From: Pseudooceanicola antarcticus
Lineage (GTDB): Bacteria > Pseudomonadota > Alphaproteobacteria > Rhodobacterales > Rhodobacteraceae
Length of the DNA: 64,000 bases
Direction: 5' to 3'
Assembly (NCBI RefSeq): GCF_900215355.1
Contig: NZ_OBEA01000008.1
Span: 101,814 to 165,813, forward strand
A model generated the notes under the pieces. The model saw only the letters and a program-made list of their open reading frames with translations. It was not told the origin of the DNA and ran no database searches. The stretch's first letter is position 1. Each line of letters begins with the position of its first letter. Both the position numbers and the translations under genes were made by a program. Shown here piece after piece: positions 7,101 to 14,884 of the stretch.

Positions 7101-10026
7101 TGGGGTCGACCGACAGACGCAGCAGCGCGGGCGTGATACTGAGGGTGCCCGGAAGGACGCTGACCGTGTAGTTGGCCGCTCCGTTCTCCACCCCGGACAC
7201 CAGGCCGGTGATCGCGTAGTTACCGACATTGCTCTGCACCGTCGCCAGCGTGCCCTGGCTCACTTCGAAGAAGTCCTCGTGTCCGGGGCTCACCAGGCCG
7301 TCGAACGTCGGCGCGAGGAAATTGTTGATCGTGCCATAGGTGCGGGTCCGATCGCGCAGCTGCACCGTCAGGGCTCGGGGCGTCACCGTGAAGTCATTGT
7401 CCACGCCATTGTCGACGATGGTGTAATTGCCGTGGGTCGCAGCCTGGTAGACCGCATCGTAAGAGCCGACATCGGGCAGGCTGCCCGCACCCGCGACCGT
7501 GGCCTCGACATTGTCCAGACCGATGCTCAGCGCCGTATCGCCGTTCCGGAAGCCGGTGAAGGTGACCGGAACCCTGTAGCTGTCGCCATAGGTGATCGTG
7601 GTCGGTGTCGGGCTGGCGATCAGCTGCGCGGGGGTGACCGTCAGCGTGCCCGGCACGAAGGCAAAGCCGGTGTAGGTGTCATCGGTCAGCGCGAGGCTGC
7701 CCTGGCTGATCGAGATCACGTAGTCGCCGACATCGCTGTTCACCCCGGCCGAGACCGAAAGCTCCGGCGCGCCGGTGGTCGCGGTGTCGAAACTGTCACC
7801 GCTCAACAGCCCCTCGACCGAGAAGCTCAGCGTGCCGTTGCCGGCCCCGTAGAGGCGGTCGATGTCATCGGCGGTCAGCGTCAGCTTGCCGAGCCCCGCC
7901 AGGTAGAAGATCCGGCTGACGCCATCCTCGGGCAGGCCCGAGGGCGGGGCGGAGGCATAGGTCTCTCCGGCCACCTCGGTCAGGGTCAGATCCGTCGCCA
8001 GGCTGGTGCGCAGCTTGTTGGTGGAATAGGCCAGCAGGCGCTGGCCGGCCCCGGCGTCCAGCCCGGCAAAGGCCGCGGCGGGGGCCGAGCTCAGGATATC
8101 CCCATTGGTAGAGGCCAGCACCAGATCCAGCGCGCCGGAGCTTGCCGGATTGGCAAGGCTGAAGCTGGAGCCCAGCGAGAGATCCCCGTCGGTGACGATG
8201 GAGAACCCCGTCAGCGCGGTTCCCGCCAGCGAGCCGTTCACCGTCAGCCCGTCGCCGCCATTGACCACCGAAAGCGCGCCCGAGAAGCCGCCGTCATCGG
8301 CGGAGATGAGATTCAGCTCTTCGATGTCATTGTTGGCGGAACTGAGGTCCACGTCGCCCGAGACGCCCATGCCGAAGTCGATATCGACCGTTTGCGCCGC
8401 AAGCTCGACCGCAGAGAAGTTGACCGCCGCCGGTCCGGAAGCGCCGGACGACCTGATCGTGATGCGGTCGGCACTGACACCGATGGGAAGTGCCGGGAAC
8501 CCACCCTGGGACACCGGCCCCGCGATCGTGCCCGGAGCGCTCAGGACCAGATCGCCCTGTTGAAGGTCGATCCCGAAGTTCAGGTAGATGCCCTCTCCGG
8601 CCGTGAGCGTCAGGGAATTGGTGTTGCCGCTGTTCGCATAGAGTTCGCTATTGTTGTAGATGCTGCCGCTGGCCTGGAGGATCACGTTCATGCTGTCCAG
8701 CAGACCCACGATGGTGTCCGCTTCGATTTCGGAGCCCTGGTAACCAGGGTCCCATTCCCCCGAGCCCGGCTCGGGCGTGATGGTGCCGCCATCAACGACG
8801 GCCTCCTCGCCCTGCCCTTGCGAGGAGACGATCACCAGGTCATCAGGGTCCAGCAGCAGGGTGCCGGCCTCTCCGAATTCGGCACTGAGGTCGATGGAAG
8901 AGGGCCGGAAGTCCAGCGCGCCCGCGCCCGAGATCTCGGCAAAGCCACCGTTTCCGCCTGCGCTGCCGCCGGTCGCCGACAGGCTGCCGCGGAACGAGGT
9001 CACGTCATCGGACCAGAGCACCACGGTGCCACCATCCCCCTGCCCCGCCAGCGCCGAGGCATCGAGAACGGCGCTTTCGGTGACCTCGAGGCTGCGCGCG
9101 TTGGCAATGGCGGCATCGCCGCCCTGCACGCCGCCGCCGACGTAGATCTCGCCACCCGAGCCATCTGCGTTGCGCGCCTCCTGTGTGCCGCTGACCCGGA
9201 CAGAGCCGCCGCCGGAGCTGAGCAGGATGCGCCCGCCCTTGCGCTCGACTCCGGTCGCGCGGACCGTGCCGGACTGATTGATCGCCAGGTCGTAGACCGA
9301 ACCGCCGGCGGCCTTCAGCTCTGCCTGGGCGGCTTCTATCAGGCCCTGGTTGTCGACCCCGGTGCCGCCGAAGGTGAGCCCTGCGTCAATGTGCAGAAGC
9401 TGATCGTCGGCGGGCCGCAGCCAGGCCTGAGTTCCCGCACCCAGGGCGGCAACCCCACTCGTGGTCGTAATGCGACCGTAGTTGCCAACCCTGGGTGCTA
9501 CCAGCACCACGTCCCCGGCGCTGGATTCTATAATTCCCTTGTTGATGACAGCGCCGCTGCCATCTCCGCTCAACTGCAGGTCTCCGCCCTGCATGAACAT
9601 CTCGTCGCCGATCTCCAGCGAGGAGGCGACAAAGCCTCCGCGAGAGGTGATCTGACCGCTCTCACCGATGAGCACGCCATCGGGGTTCAGTAGGAAAACG
9701 TGCCCATTGGCCGAAATGTTCCCGTCGATCCGCGAGGCCCCCGCCCCGCCGGTCACCCGGTTTAGGATCGCCGCATCCTGTCCCGGCTGGTGGAAAGAGA
9801 CGCCCTCCTGGGTGCCCACGTCGAAACTGTTCCAGTCGATGATGGCGCGGTTGCTGTTCTGATGGATCGCCGTCACGCCGCCGGTGGCCGCACCGATTTG
9901 GGCCGATCCGGCGACCACGTTGCCGCCCGTCGGACCCGCCAGGGCCTGGGACCCGCTCAGCGCGCAGAGCATGACAAGCATCGCGCCATGGGAGGCGCGG
10001 TTTCGCAGGAAGGATGCAATTGTCAT
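4192..10026 (-). CDS. TpsA: filamentous-haemagglutinin-type exoprotein with MBG/YDG beta repeats
   Basis: This 1944-residue protein is the secreted partner of TpsB. A signal peptide (1-30, ...SGSQALA) leads into a TPS secretion domain (about 31-270) with HQNSNRAIIDWNSFDVG and NPDGVLIG (114-121), the latter a variant of the family NPNG box. A beta-helix stretch follows. About nine MBG/YDG-type repeats of 75-90 residues span roughly 705-1475; each has an R/K-x-YG near the start, an NY near the end, and a T[VI]TPA joint. A degenerate tenth repeat follows. Near 1612-1624 is a cysteine pair (CENLGKVMVDGVC), the kind of C-terminal pair that tethers HMW1-type exoproteins. The last ~330 residues are helical, with a long Gly/Ala-rich hydrophobic stretch (about 1805-1900). 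No toxin domain is recognised. Adhesion or biofilm function is inferred from the family. Confidence 0.9.
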   Translation of the reverse strand: MTIASFLRNRASHGAMLVMLCALSGSQALAGPTGGNVVAGSAQIGAATGGVTAIHQNSNRAIIDWNSFDVGTQEGVSFHQPGQDAAILNRVTGGAGASRIDGNISANGHVFLLNPDGVLIGESGQITSRGGFVASSLEIGDEMFMQGGDLQLSGDGSGAVINKGIIESSAGDVVLVAPRVGNYGRITTTSGVAALGAGTQAWLRPADDQLLHIDAGLTFGGTGVDNQGLIEAAQAELKAAGGSVYDLAINQSGTVRATGVERKGGRILLSSGGGSVRVSGTQEARNADGSGGEIYVGGGVQGGDAAIANARSLEVTESAVLDASALAGQGDGGTVVLWSDDVTSFRGSLSATGGSAGGNGGFAEISGAGALDFRPSSIDLSAEFGEAGTLLLDPDDLVIVSSQGQGEEAVVDGGTITPEPGSGEWDPGYQGSEIEADTIVGLLDSMNVILQASGSIYNNSELYANSGNTNSLTLTAGEGIYLNFGIDLQQGDLVLSAPGTIAGPVSQGGFPALPIGVSADRITIRSSGASGPAAVNFSAVELAAQTVDIDFGMGVSGDVDLSSANNDIEELNLISADDGGFSGALSVVNGGDGLTVNGSLAGTALTGFSIVTDGDLSLGSSFSLANPASSGALDLVLASTNGDILSSAPAAAFAGLDAGAGQRLLAYSTNKLRTSLATDLTLTEVAGETYASAPPSGLPEDGVSRIFYLAGLGKLTLTADDIDRLYGAGNGTLSFSVEGLLSGDSFDTATTGAPELSVSAGVNSDVGDYVISISQGSLALTDDTYTGFAFVPGTLTVTPAQLIASPTPTTITYGDSYRVPVTFTGFRNGDTALSIGLDNVEATVAGAGSLPDVGSYDAVYQAATHGNYTIVDNGVDNDFTVTPRALTVQLRDRTRTYGTINNFLAPTFDGLVSPGHEDFFEVSQGTLATVQSNVGNYAITGLVSGVENGAANYTVSVLPGTLSITPALLRLSVDPTSRVYGDSNPGFSVTPVGGTQWYNGDDATSVTLDFATSAGVDSDVGSYGVTVSGSAQNYDIETRLSSNALTVTPAPLTITAQDLSKVYGQSANGGWLSFTASGLKASDTLADLGDLQATSEGFAADANVITGGYQVTISGIENGNYVVASANTPSLTVNPATVNLNVGTASRAYGDSAFSVTGTTADGLMAWDSLEDLGLVYSSGITDSSLDAGQTRSISAVLGAGVRNYTLGEMNEGTATVTKRQVSGVISASQRYFGATSTPNLLVLGLVNGDTQDDIDGFSFEGVHDDALTDVGQYSVMGLIQDNNYELKVPAQGTITILPRLITVEVADQFRTYGTDAPLDVQINNIASGHTLADVLAGGGFYSEGADPHANVGNYAITGSVNNANYEVQSQVLGEVKVTPAPLLIRMSDVTVGYGDPFDVSYTLEGLQNGQTQLNIFQFLEPELRMDSFALPNGPQEDMIWASYAPQVTPGGWMPLSNYSLTIEGGTMEVTRQEIVISAHDVVRELSADFQREELYPGLIYGGGTLVSGRLASSSRLGLAYVGEATISLVPGETMPDVLKAVVTLADGEADPDADRKYDISYVGGLGDVITKNIQRIEPLDIDIEVDSTTTTYTSDTKYFTNDKGQIVDPEVCENLGKVMVDGVCDMGSNEITVNKAPDVVSPLTAGLMEDLTSEPSDILVNVLADYMGSAISMGALDTDMIYLLDDLRSGKIGADYFMARVGGDPALAGLLMQAMDGYIQALVHADPAELSEAETLLRGRYEYRARRMAEEMYWKLAAAKHADDQRRASEAGTLGGIVALPPAGHVLDDVLGVYEQDLAYHMQGIASGATAAAYGAGSAAVPIAFVANTYAVGLANAAVISAASGTEAGIAAITGATKVIEGLSATAGASGGMVAVGAVVFVAAAVVAVKSGVTQAEAANREAELESFMARLKPGSFDPANVPPAMHALIMSELATGATLGGN

Positions 10027-10120
10027 CGTAAATTCACCAAAGCAGCTGTTTGAACCATCGCTGGCTTCTAGCTTCGCCTTGAAATTTCAGACAATTCCCA
10101 TTTGGGGACCTAGGGGAAAT

Positions 10121-11896
10121 TTAGCCCGCCAGGCTATCGACCAGAGGCCCCCGGCGGGTGGCGGGGGGCACCTCGAAGGGCGCGCCCGCGGCGGCGGCCA
10201 GAAGCCAGTCCCATTCCGCCTTGATCATCGACCGGCCCATGCCCTCGAGCACGTAGAGCGTGGCGTCCGGGGCCTCTTCGGCCATGGCGCGCGCGCCCTC
10301 GAGCGGGCTCGACCGGTCGCGATCGCCATGGAAGAGCAGCATCGGCACCGTCAGCTCGGCCAGGTCGAAGCCCAGGGGGCGGCCGATGTGGCGGTGCTCC
10401 TGGACGACGCCGGCAAAGCCGTTGGCGGTGCGCTCCTCAAGGATCATCTGCACGCTCTTCAGCAGGTTCGGCGAGCGCAGGATGGCCTCTTCATGGGGGC
10501 AATCGGCCACGGCGATGGCCCTGTCTGCGAACTTCCCCGGATCCTGGATCACCGACTTGCACAGGAAGGGGATGAGCCAGCGCAGCACCAGCGGCGAGCG
10601 GCGCCCGATCACGGCCGAGATCTTGTGCAGGTAGTTGCCCTGCAGCCCGTGATCCTCTTGGTACTTCGGGTTGTGGACCGAGGCGAGCACCAGTCGGTCG
10701 CAGCGCGCACCGAAGGCCCGGGCCACATGCAGCGCACTGACCGAGCCCAGGGAATTGCTGAGCACGGCGAAATGGTCGATCCCCAGCCGGTCGCAGAGCA
10801 GCCCAAGATCCTCGGCATCGCCCGCCGCCGACTTGCGCCGGATGAAGCTGGACCGGAAGGTGCCGGGACGGCAGGGGATGATCAGCCGCGCACCGAGACG
10901 GCGCAGCACCTTCTCGAAGGCCTCGGGAAAGCGCAGCACGTCGAGACCCACCCCGGACATGGCGTCGTAGTGGATGATCGGATAGCCATCCGCATCGCCG
11001 AGCGAGAAATACTCCATCTGCCCGCCCTCGGGCCGTTCGATCTGGCGGCGCACCGAAGCGCGCTCGGTCGGAGAGAAATCGGCGTCGATGACCGAAAGCG
11101 GGTTCTGCAGCGCCGCGCGGACAAGCTCTGTCTGCCCCGAGATGCCGATGGTCTGGCAGATGTCCTTGAGATAGGTGCGCGCGCTCTCGTAGCTCACGCC
11201 AACCTCCGAGGCGGTCTCGCGCAGGTCGGCGTGCTTGAGGAAGGCCGCGAGAAACTTGCCCCGCCCCGCCGTCAGCCCATAGGTGGCCGAGAGATTGGCC
11301 GCGATCTGCTGCGGGTCGCGGGTCAGCCGCAGCCGGGCCCAGTCGACGCGCGGCGGCAGCCCCATCTTGCGCACGAGATCGGGGCCCAGCAGGACATCGT
11401 CCGTGGTGCCCTGCGCGCCCTCGCTCAGGTTCAGCGGTCCCCGCGTGGCGTCATATTGCCGGCGCAGCGCCATGGGCAGCACCCCCGTCGCCGCAGGTTT
11501 CTTGGCCAGCGGATCGGGCGTCTCCTCGCCGGGCTCCCCCGACACCCATTCCTGCGACAGCTCGCGCCCGTCGGCATCGAAGAGCTGGAAGGACAGAGAC
11601 AGGCTGGACAGCAGCCTGCGGCCAAGGTCCCCGGCATCGCGGTTCTCGCTCAGCCGGTCCGAGATCCTCATGGCGCGTTCGACGTGCGCGCGCAGGTCCT
11701 TCAGCCCTTCGGCATTCTCCAGCCCTGCGCCGTCGCTGGTCTCGGTCAGGGCCTCGATATGGGCGATGAGTTCGACCCAGCGGGAGTTGTCCAGCGCCAC
11801 GTCGTAGATCATGTGCGCAAGCTGGCTCAGGGCCTCTTGCGAAAGCGCCGGGGCGGCGGCGGGCGGCGGCGCCCTGTCGTCGGTCGTCTCAGTCAC
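10121..11896 (-). CDS. LuxR-type HTH / alpha-beta-hydrolase fusion regulator
   Basis: This 591-residue protein joins a LuxR/GerE-type helix-turn-helix (about 200-262, LTAGRGKFLAAFLKHADLRE... with SYESARTYLKDI as recognition segment) to a C-terminal alpha/beta-hydrolase fold (about 300-570). The nucleophile elbow reads LSNSLGS, an SxSxG-like form of GxSxG, and the acidic residue is in FHGDRDRSS. Where the catalytic histidine is expected (GxGH), the sequence is GMGRSM, so the triad appears incomplete and the fold may sense a ligand instead. The GTG at 11896 was chosen because GAGGAG lies 9 bases upstream; an ATG at 11983 would add 29 Arg-rich residues without homology. The stop is 94 bases before tpsA on the same strand, so it probably regulates or is co-transcribed with the TPS operon (inference). 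Confidence 0.75.
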   Translation of the reverse strand: MTETTDDRAPPPAAAPALSQEALSQLAHMIYDVALDNSRWVELIAHIEALTETSDGAGLENAEGLKDLRAHVERAMRISDRLSENRDAGDLGRRLLSSLSLSFQLFDADGRELSQEWVSGEPGEETPDPLAKKPAATGVLPMALRRQYDATRGPLNLSEGAQGTTDDVLLGPDLVRKMGLPPRVDWARLRLTRDPQQIAANLSATYGLTAGRGKFLAAFLKHADLRETASEVGVSYESARTYLKDICQTIGISGQTELVRAALQNPLSVIDADFSPTERASVRRQIERPEGGQMEYFSLGDADGYPIIHYDAMSGVGLDVLRFPEAFEKVLRRLGARLIIPCRPGTFRSSFIRRKSAAGDAEDLGLLCDRLGIDHFAVLSNSLGSVSALHVARAFGARCDRLVLASVHNPKYQEDHGLQGNYLHKISAVIGRRSPLVLRWLIPFLCKSVIQDPGKFADRAIAVADCPHEEAILRSPNLLKSVQMILEERTANGFAGVVQEHRHIGRPLGFDLAELTVPMLLFHGDRDRSSPLEGARAMAEEAPDATLYVLEGMGRSMIKAEWDWLLAAAAGAPFEVPPATRRGPLVDSLAG

Positions 11897-12156
11897 TGCG
11901 CGGTGCTCCTCGCGGCGGGCGACATTCGGCCGCCAGCCTTCACTACGGCAGTTCAGACGACCACAAACGATCCCCAAGCTCAACAGGGTTTGTGCAACCT
12001 ATGGCTGTTGCGGGGGCTGGAAGCCGCTGAACAACCCCGGCTTCTTTTTCGCCAAAGGGGTAGCCGGTTCTGACCCGGAGCCTGCCGGACCGGCCCGGCA
12101 AGCCGCAACGCGGGCCCGGCACCAGGCCGGACCCGCGAGCGCCAAGACGGCGCTGT

Positions 12157-12588
12157 CTAGGTGCCCTCTTTCCTCACGGTGAGATGCGGCGTCCCGTCCG
12201 AGGTGCGGCGGCGGCTGACACCGGTTTCGTCGATCGTTCCCCGCAGCCTGTGGCGCCAGTTCGAGAAGCTCTCGAAGGTAACGCTATCGACGGGCTCATC
12301 GAGGGCGATCTGCACCTGCCGGAACCCCTGCGGCCCGGAAAGGCCGACGATCTTGCCGCGATAGGCCTGCCCCAGGTAGCGACCGTTCACCCGGTCTCCC
12401 GGCGCCAGCCCCTCGGGGGCATTGCGGCGGCCAAGGCGTGCATGCAGCGTGTTCCAGTCCCGCGCCCCATGTTGCCGCGCCACGATCTCGAGCGCCTCGG
12501 CATGGCTGACCGGCGTGCCACGGGCCTGCAGCTCCTGCCGCAGTGCCCGCGCCTGGGCCTTCACGCTCTCTACTGTGGGAGCGGTCAT
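12157..12588 (-). CDS. glyoxalase-superfamily (Glyoxalase_8-like) small protein
   Basis: This 143-residue protein has the N-terminal signature of a small helical domain often annotated as glyoxalase superfamily protein: VKAQARALRQELQARG, then SHAEALEIVARQHGARDWNTLHA (about residues 8-50). The remaining half carries a short beta-rich segment with GDRVNGRYLGQAYRGKIVGL, probably a small barrel. Its ATG overlaps the stop of the MATE gene by 4 bases (12585-12588), so the two are translationally coupled. No catalytic function can be read from it. A role in damage response or antisense regulation is not supported by anything seen. Confidence 0.7.
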   Translation of the reverse strand: MTAPTVESVKAQARALRQELQARGTPVSHAEALEIVARQHGARDWNTLHARLGRRNAPEGLAPGDRVNGRYLGQAYRGKIVGLSGPQGFRQVQIALDEPVDSVTFESFSNWRHRLRGTIDETGVSRRRTSDGTPHLTVRKEGT

Positions 12589-13973
12589 TTGGCGGCTGCC
12601 TTCGACAGGGGCGCGGCGGGGACCGGCGGACGGCGCGACAGGATCAGAAGCACCACCCCCAGCATCACCACATCAGCCGTGGGAAAGGCCAGCCAGAGGT
12701 GTTCCGTCCCGAAAGCCAGGCTGAAGGACAGCACAAGTGCCGGCACCAGGACCCAGGGCTTCAGCAATGTCAGCGCCGCCGCGCGTCCCGGAGACCCCAT
12801 GGCCTGGTAATGCATCGCCAGCACCAGGATCGGCCCGGTGAAGGCATAGAGCGCGGTCACGGGACGCAGGATCGCGGCGGTCACCCCGATCACCCGCGGA
12901 TCTTCCGAGAAAAGCGCGCCCAATGCGGACCCGGCGAAGAACCCGAGGCAGGTGACCCCGATGCAGAGCAGGAAGGCGCAACCGAGCGCCAGGCGCAGCG
13001 CCGCGCGGGCGCGGTCCATGCGCCCTGCGCCGACGTTGTTGCCGGTGATGCTCTGGGTGGCCAGGGCAATGGCCATCTGCGGCAGATAGGCCAGCCCCAG
13101 CAGGCGCAGCACCGCACCATAGGCGGCGGCGTGGATCGCGTAGTCGTCCTCGGACCCAGCCAGCGCCAGCAGCACCGTGCTGGCGACAAGCGAGATGCCG
13201 ATGAAGCTGAGAGACAGCGGCATGCCAAGCGCCAGGATGCTCTGCCAGCCACCGCGCCAGGGATTGCGGCGCAGCACCTCGAGCGGCAGGGCGGCGGGAT
13301 CTCGTCCGCGAAGCCCGAGCACCAGCCCCAGCCCGAGCGCCTGCGCCGCCACCGTGCCAAGCGCAGAGCCCGCGACGCCCAGGTCCATCACCACGATGGC
13401 GATATAATTGGCCGCGATGTTCAGCAGGTTGACCAGCACCGAGAGCAGCGCGATGCGCCCGGCCCGCCCCTCGTTTCGCAGGGCATCCGAGTGCAGGCCC
13501 AGGACAAGTTGCAACGGCGCGCCCAGCACCATGATCAGCAGGTAGCTCTGGGTATGGCGCGCGACCACCGGATCACCGGCGGCCAGGGCGGAGACCACCC
13601 ATGGGCCAAGAAGCAGCGCCGCCAGGATCAGCCCGGCGCTGGCAAGCAGCGCCAGACCGTGAGCGCTGGCGAAGATGGCGCCGGCCTCGTCCTGATCTCC
13701 GGCGCCCATGTGGCGGGCAAAGAGGCTCGACATGCCGCCGCCGACCAGCACCGACAGGGCATTCAGCAGCATGACCACCGGGAAGGCCGCACTGACGGCG
13801 GCCAGACCGTCGACACCGACGAAGCGGCCGACGAAGATACCGTCGACAAGGTTCAGCAGCCCACCCATCGACATGACGATGGCCATGGGCAGCGCATTGG
13901 ACAGGAAGACCCGACCGACGGGTCGGGTGAGAAAGGGGTTGTCGCGTTCGACAGGGGCGCGTCCGACAGACAT
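12585..13973 (-). CDS. MATE-family multidrug/cation antiporter
   Basis: This 462-residue inner-membrane protein has about twelve hydrophobic helices in two related halves (each starting with a GLLNLVDGIFVGRFVG-like or GISLVASTVLLALAG segment), the pattern of MATE exporters such as NorM/DinF. It would export organic cations or other small toxic molecules using a Na+ or H+ gradient. Family length is 440-480, so it is complete. It is the first gene of a two-gene unit with the small glyoxalase-type protein, which overlaps its stop. The substrate cannot be inferred from sequence or neighbours. Confidence 0.9.
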   Translation of the reverse strand: MSVGRAPVERDNPFLTRPVGRVFLSNALPMAIVMSMGGLLNLVDGIFVGRFVGVDGLAAVSAAFPVVMLLNALSVLVGGGMSSLFARHMGAGDQDEAGAIFASAHGLALLASAGLILAALLLGPWVVSALAAGDPVVARHTQSYLLIMVLGAPLQLVLGLHSDALRNEGRAGRIALLSVLVNLLNIAANYIAIVVMDLGVAGSALGTVAAQALGLGLVLGLRGRDPAALPLEVLRRNPWRGGWQSILALGMPLSLSFIGISLVASTVLLALAGSEDDYAIHAAAYGAVLRLLGLAYLPQMAIALATQSITGNNVGAGRMDRARAALRLALGCAFLLCIGVTCLGFFAGSALGALFSEDPRVIGVTAAILRPVTALYAFTGPILVLAMHYQAMGSPGRAAALTLLKPWVLVPALVLSFSLAFGTEHLWLAFPTADVVMLGVVLLILSRRPPVPAAPLSKAAAK

Positions 13974-14188
13974 CGCTCACTCCTCAGAGAAGCATTTCGG
14001 ATCGGGAGGGTGCCTGCATTGCCCACCAGCGAAATGCATCGAGGGTGAGGGATCTTTCTTCTCCGGGCTTCACCGTGACTTGCGTCGCAGGCGGCAGGTG
14101 CCCGGCACCTGTCGCCTTGATAGGGAAAACCCCGTCGCCCGGCAATAGCTGTCGAGACCCGACGCCAACGAGGGCGACCGGGGGGGGC

Positions 14189-14716
14189 TCAGTCGGCCAG
14201 CCAATCCTGAACCAGTTGCTCCAGCGCCGGCCAGTCGGTGTACTCCTTGGGGCGATCGAGGTCGGCCTCCGGGTCCTTGCGGGCAATGATCTGGCGCATC
14301 ACGAAGCGGCGCAGCAGGTCGTAGTCTGCGGGCCTGTAGGCGCCCGCCACATGTGCCACGCACTGCGGCTGCCAGCCGGTGGCGGCGGTGAGGTCTTCGA
14401 CGACCTTATCAAGCCCCTTCCAATCCTCGGCATCGTGGCCCGCCGCCGCCAGCGAGACCGACAGGAAAAGGGCCGGATGCGCGGCAAGCGCACCTGGCTG
14501 CGCGGCCACGAAGTCGGAAAGCGTCCTCTGGTAGTGGCCTGCATGGACCGAGGCCGCCAGGATCACCCGGTCGAAACGAGAGAGCTCCAACCCCTCTGCC
14601 TCGGCGAGCGGCAAGAGCTCGACCGAGACTCCACCCGCGACGAGGTGATCGGCGATATGGCGGCAGATCTTGCGCGTGTGACCTTCGGATGTGGCATAGC
14701 CAATCAGGATTTTCAT
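14189..14716 (-). CDS. flavodoxin-fold protein, HemG-like
   Basis: This 175-residue protein has a flavodoxin fold. The N-terminal phosphate loop is IGYATSEGHTRKI (residues 4-16), followed by FDRVILAASVHAGHYQ and FLSVSLAAAGHD segments, which match the layout of HemG-type menaquinone-dependent protoporphyrinogen dehydrogenase (about 180 residues). GGAGG sits 5 bases before the ATG at 14716; the same open frame runs further upstream but has no support there. Rhodobacterales normally use other protoporphyrinogen oxidases, so the name HemG is not certain; a general flavodoxin/quinone reductase role is equally possible. It is divergent from the glycosyltransferase gene at 14885. Confidence 0.75.
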   Translation of the reverse strand: MKILIGYATSEGHTRKICRHIADHLVAGGVSVELLPLAEAEGLELSRFDRVILAASVHAGHYQRTLSDFVAAQPGALAAHPALFLSVSLAAAGHDAEDWKGLDKVVEDLTAATGWQPQCVAHVAGAYRPADYDLLRRFVMRQIIARKDPEADLDRPKEYTDWPALEQLVQDWLAD

Positions 14717-14884
14717 CAGAGCCTCCCGGAACGAGTACTGAACCATCGCGGCGGATCGCGCCGCAGTCCCAGCCTGCCCTGAAAGCATGCCCGCTGCCTT
14801 GACCGGGATCAACTTGCGACCAAAGCCGAAGCCCGGACAGGCTGGCACTTGACGGCTTTCGTCGGGATGCGGCAGAGCAGAAGC

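Noticed and set aside
4174..9693. 1839-codon open frame on the plus strand
   Set aside because: It runs antisense to tpsA, lacks recognisable motifs and is rich in Arg/Gly/Asp from GC bias. The minus-strand frame has signal peptide, TPS domain and repeats.
12543..14048. 501-codon plus-strand frame opposite the MATE gene
   Set aside because: Its translation is Gln/Arg/His-rich, typical of the antisense of hydrophobic GC-rich genes; the MATE frame has twelve helices.
14090..14115. Strong hairpin CAGGTGC-CCG-GCACCTG between the MATE and flavodoxin genes
   Set aside because: It could be an operator or hairpin, but it has no T-run, sits near neither gene end in the right place for a terminator, and no conservation can be tested here.
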